DNA of 64,000 nucleotides, taken from contig NC_088171.1 of the NCBI RefSeq assembly GCF_028769735.1, forward strand, positions 91,620,912 to 91,684,911. The letters are read 5' to 3'. Shown in pieces: positions 62,601-64,000 of this stretch. The notes beneath the pieces are model-generated. The model made no database searches and was not told the origin of the DNA. It saw only the letters and a program-made list of their open reading frames with translations. Position numbers and translations under genes: made by a program. Position 1 is the first letter of the stretch, and each line of letters starts with the position of its first letter. This DNA is from Zonotrichia leucophrys gambelii (Eukaryota; Chordata; Aves; Passeriformes; Passerellidae).

Positions 62601-64000
62601 GGCAACAATATTTCTAAAGAGACATTTCTTTTGTGGAAAATTATTGCTTGGAAAAAGGTTTCTTCTCCTATTATTATTTCACAGTTTATCAGGTAGGATC
62701 AGGCTAAAGTGCCTAATCCTATATCTAGTTTTCAGGCTGTAAACCACATATAATAATCCTATTTTGAAATCCAGCAGCAGACATAGGAAGGATTAGATTA
62801 CTCAGAGGAATAAAAAAGGCTGAGTGAGTATCTGGAAACATTTTCTTGGTAAGTCTGTAAAAAATTGAACGGAGTTTTCCCCAGGAGAGAAAAAAATGTG
62901 TAGCTTGAAACATTGAAACCAAGTTTGGATGCAATACCTTGTAGAAGAAGAATGTTGTACTAAAGCAGATAATAAGCAAAAGAGCTTGAGATTTCTTTCT
63001 GTTTCTTCTTTGTGGAAGTGTAATTAGGTATGTGCACAATTACAAAGCAAGTGGCATGCATGATGATGTTTTCCTCAGTCAGATTTGTTTTTCTCTTCTT
63101 CTAATTTGGCTTTAATTAACACTAACACAAATAGTTTTTTCCTGAATATAAGCACAGATATGTACTGTGGTTGAGGTTTTAAATCACAGCTGTGGTCCAC
63201 TTAGGTAATTTCTGTTGGTATTAGGGAGAATAACACTTTTTTTTTTATGTGCAGCTAGAGCAAATGGTACTCAAGTATGACACTGATAGTCATGCTTTGT
63301 TGAGTGTGTGAAATTCAGCAAAGGGAATTACTAACCCAAATGAGTGCTCCCACATGAAGGATAGTATTAAACAAATCTAGCTCTAAGTCCTGACCTTCAT
63401 ACCCATAATTCCTGTCAGGAGACTTTGAAGTCTGACACTAAAAAGACTGTGAAGCTTGGAATGTGAAAACAGCATTTCACAGGTATTAGCATGATAATTA
63501 GAAGTCTGTTTAACACATGATTTTAATTTGAAAGTAAGTAATCAGAGTTCAGATGACACTTCACTTAATTATATTGAGTGTTTGACATGAAAGTAAATTA
63601 ATAGCAGATTTATTTCCACCATCTGCTACTATTAACTCTGGGAAAACCAGTAGAATATCCAAATATCTGTGTTTTATTCATACATTTTAAAATAGTATTA
63701 TCCAAAAGAGATGTTGCATCTTTGTAAGAAACAACACAGTGCACTCAATGGAAGAATAAAGCAGCCATACAGTTCTCTAGAGAGCAGAAAACACTGTGGG
63801 ATGTGATTGGGATTGAGCCTGTAGCACCACCACTGCCCACTGCACAAGGCAAACACAGTTCCTGATGTGTTACATGTTCCAGACTGGAGGAGTTTGAATA
63901 TAACTACGTTAGAAAGGGAAACAGTCCCACTAAAAACACTCAACCCTTTGCAATATGGAGAGAATTGGAAAGAGAGTACACGTGTTCAGATTTGTCATTA
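59647..64000. other. Intergenic, no gene recognised
   Basis: A/T-rich sequence after the pyrimidine tract. No exon, RNA gene or transposon was recognised up to the window edge. Confidence 0.5.

Noticed and set aside
1..64000. CRISPR arrays, operons, bacterial insertion sequences or phage attachment sites
   Set aside because: The window is vertebrate nuclear DNA, and no such structure is present.

Overview
This window is vertebrate nuclear DNA, almost certainly from a bird and probably a songbird. It is intron-rich and about 60% A+T outside one CpG island. It carries many CR1 LINE fragments with the avian 3' end. It also holds one SINE with a tRNA-Ile-like head and a CR1-like tail, a structure I recall from passerine genomes (TguSINE1 type). 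The species cannot be named from the sequence alone.

The window contains one gene that I can support: ELP2, Elongator complex protein 2, complete on the minus strand. It has 22 coding exons between 47193 (ATG) and 10423 (stop). I placed every splice site by hand. All reading phases agree, and the joined CDS is 2481 nt (826 codons plus stop), the same length I recall for the human protein. The product is a double WD40 propeller and a core subunit of Elongator, which modifies wobble uridines in tRNA. Intron 10 has a GC donor (GC-AG). The start lies in a CpG island with a YY1-like site over the ATG and a tandem pair of GC boxes upstream. A poly(A) signal lies about 100 nt after the stop.

Layout: 1-10300 is the 3' flank of ELP2, with two CR1 fragments and no recognisable gene. 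10300-47200 is ELP2; its introns hold CR1 fragments at 33111-33415, 34530-34636 and 46138-46650. 47200-47310 is the promoter side of the CpG island. 47310-64000 is the 5' flank, with no recognisable gene. This flank holds CR1 fragments, short tandem repeats, a 275-bp pyrimidine pentanucleotide tract, and a nested insertion: a 358-bp solo LTR with a 6-bp target duplication sitting inside the tRNA-like head of the SINE.

I found no new biological system here. The points most worth checking are the nested LTR-in-SINE insertion, the GC-AG intron, the absence of the expected divergent neighbour SLC39A6 within 16.8 kb, and a G-run repeat that switches strand inside the very short first intron.
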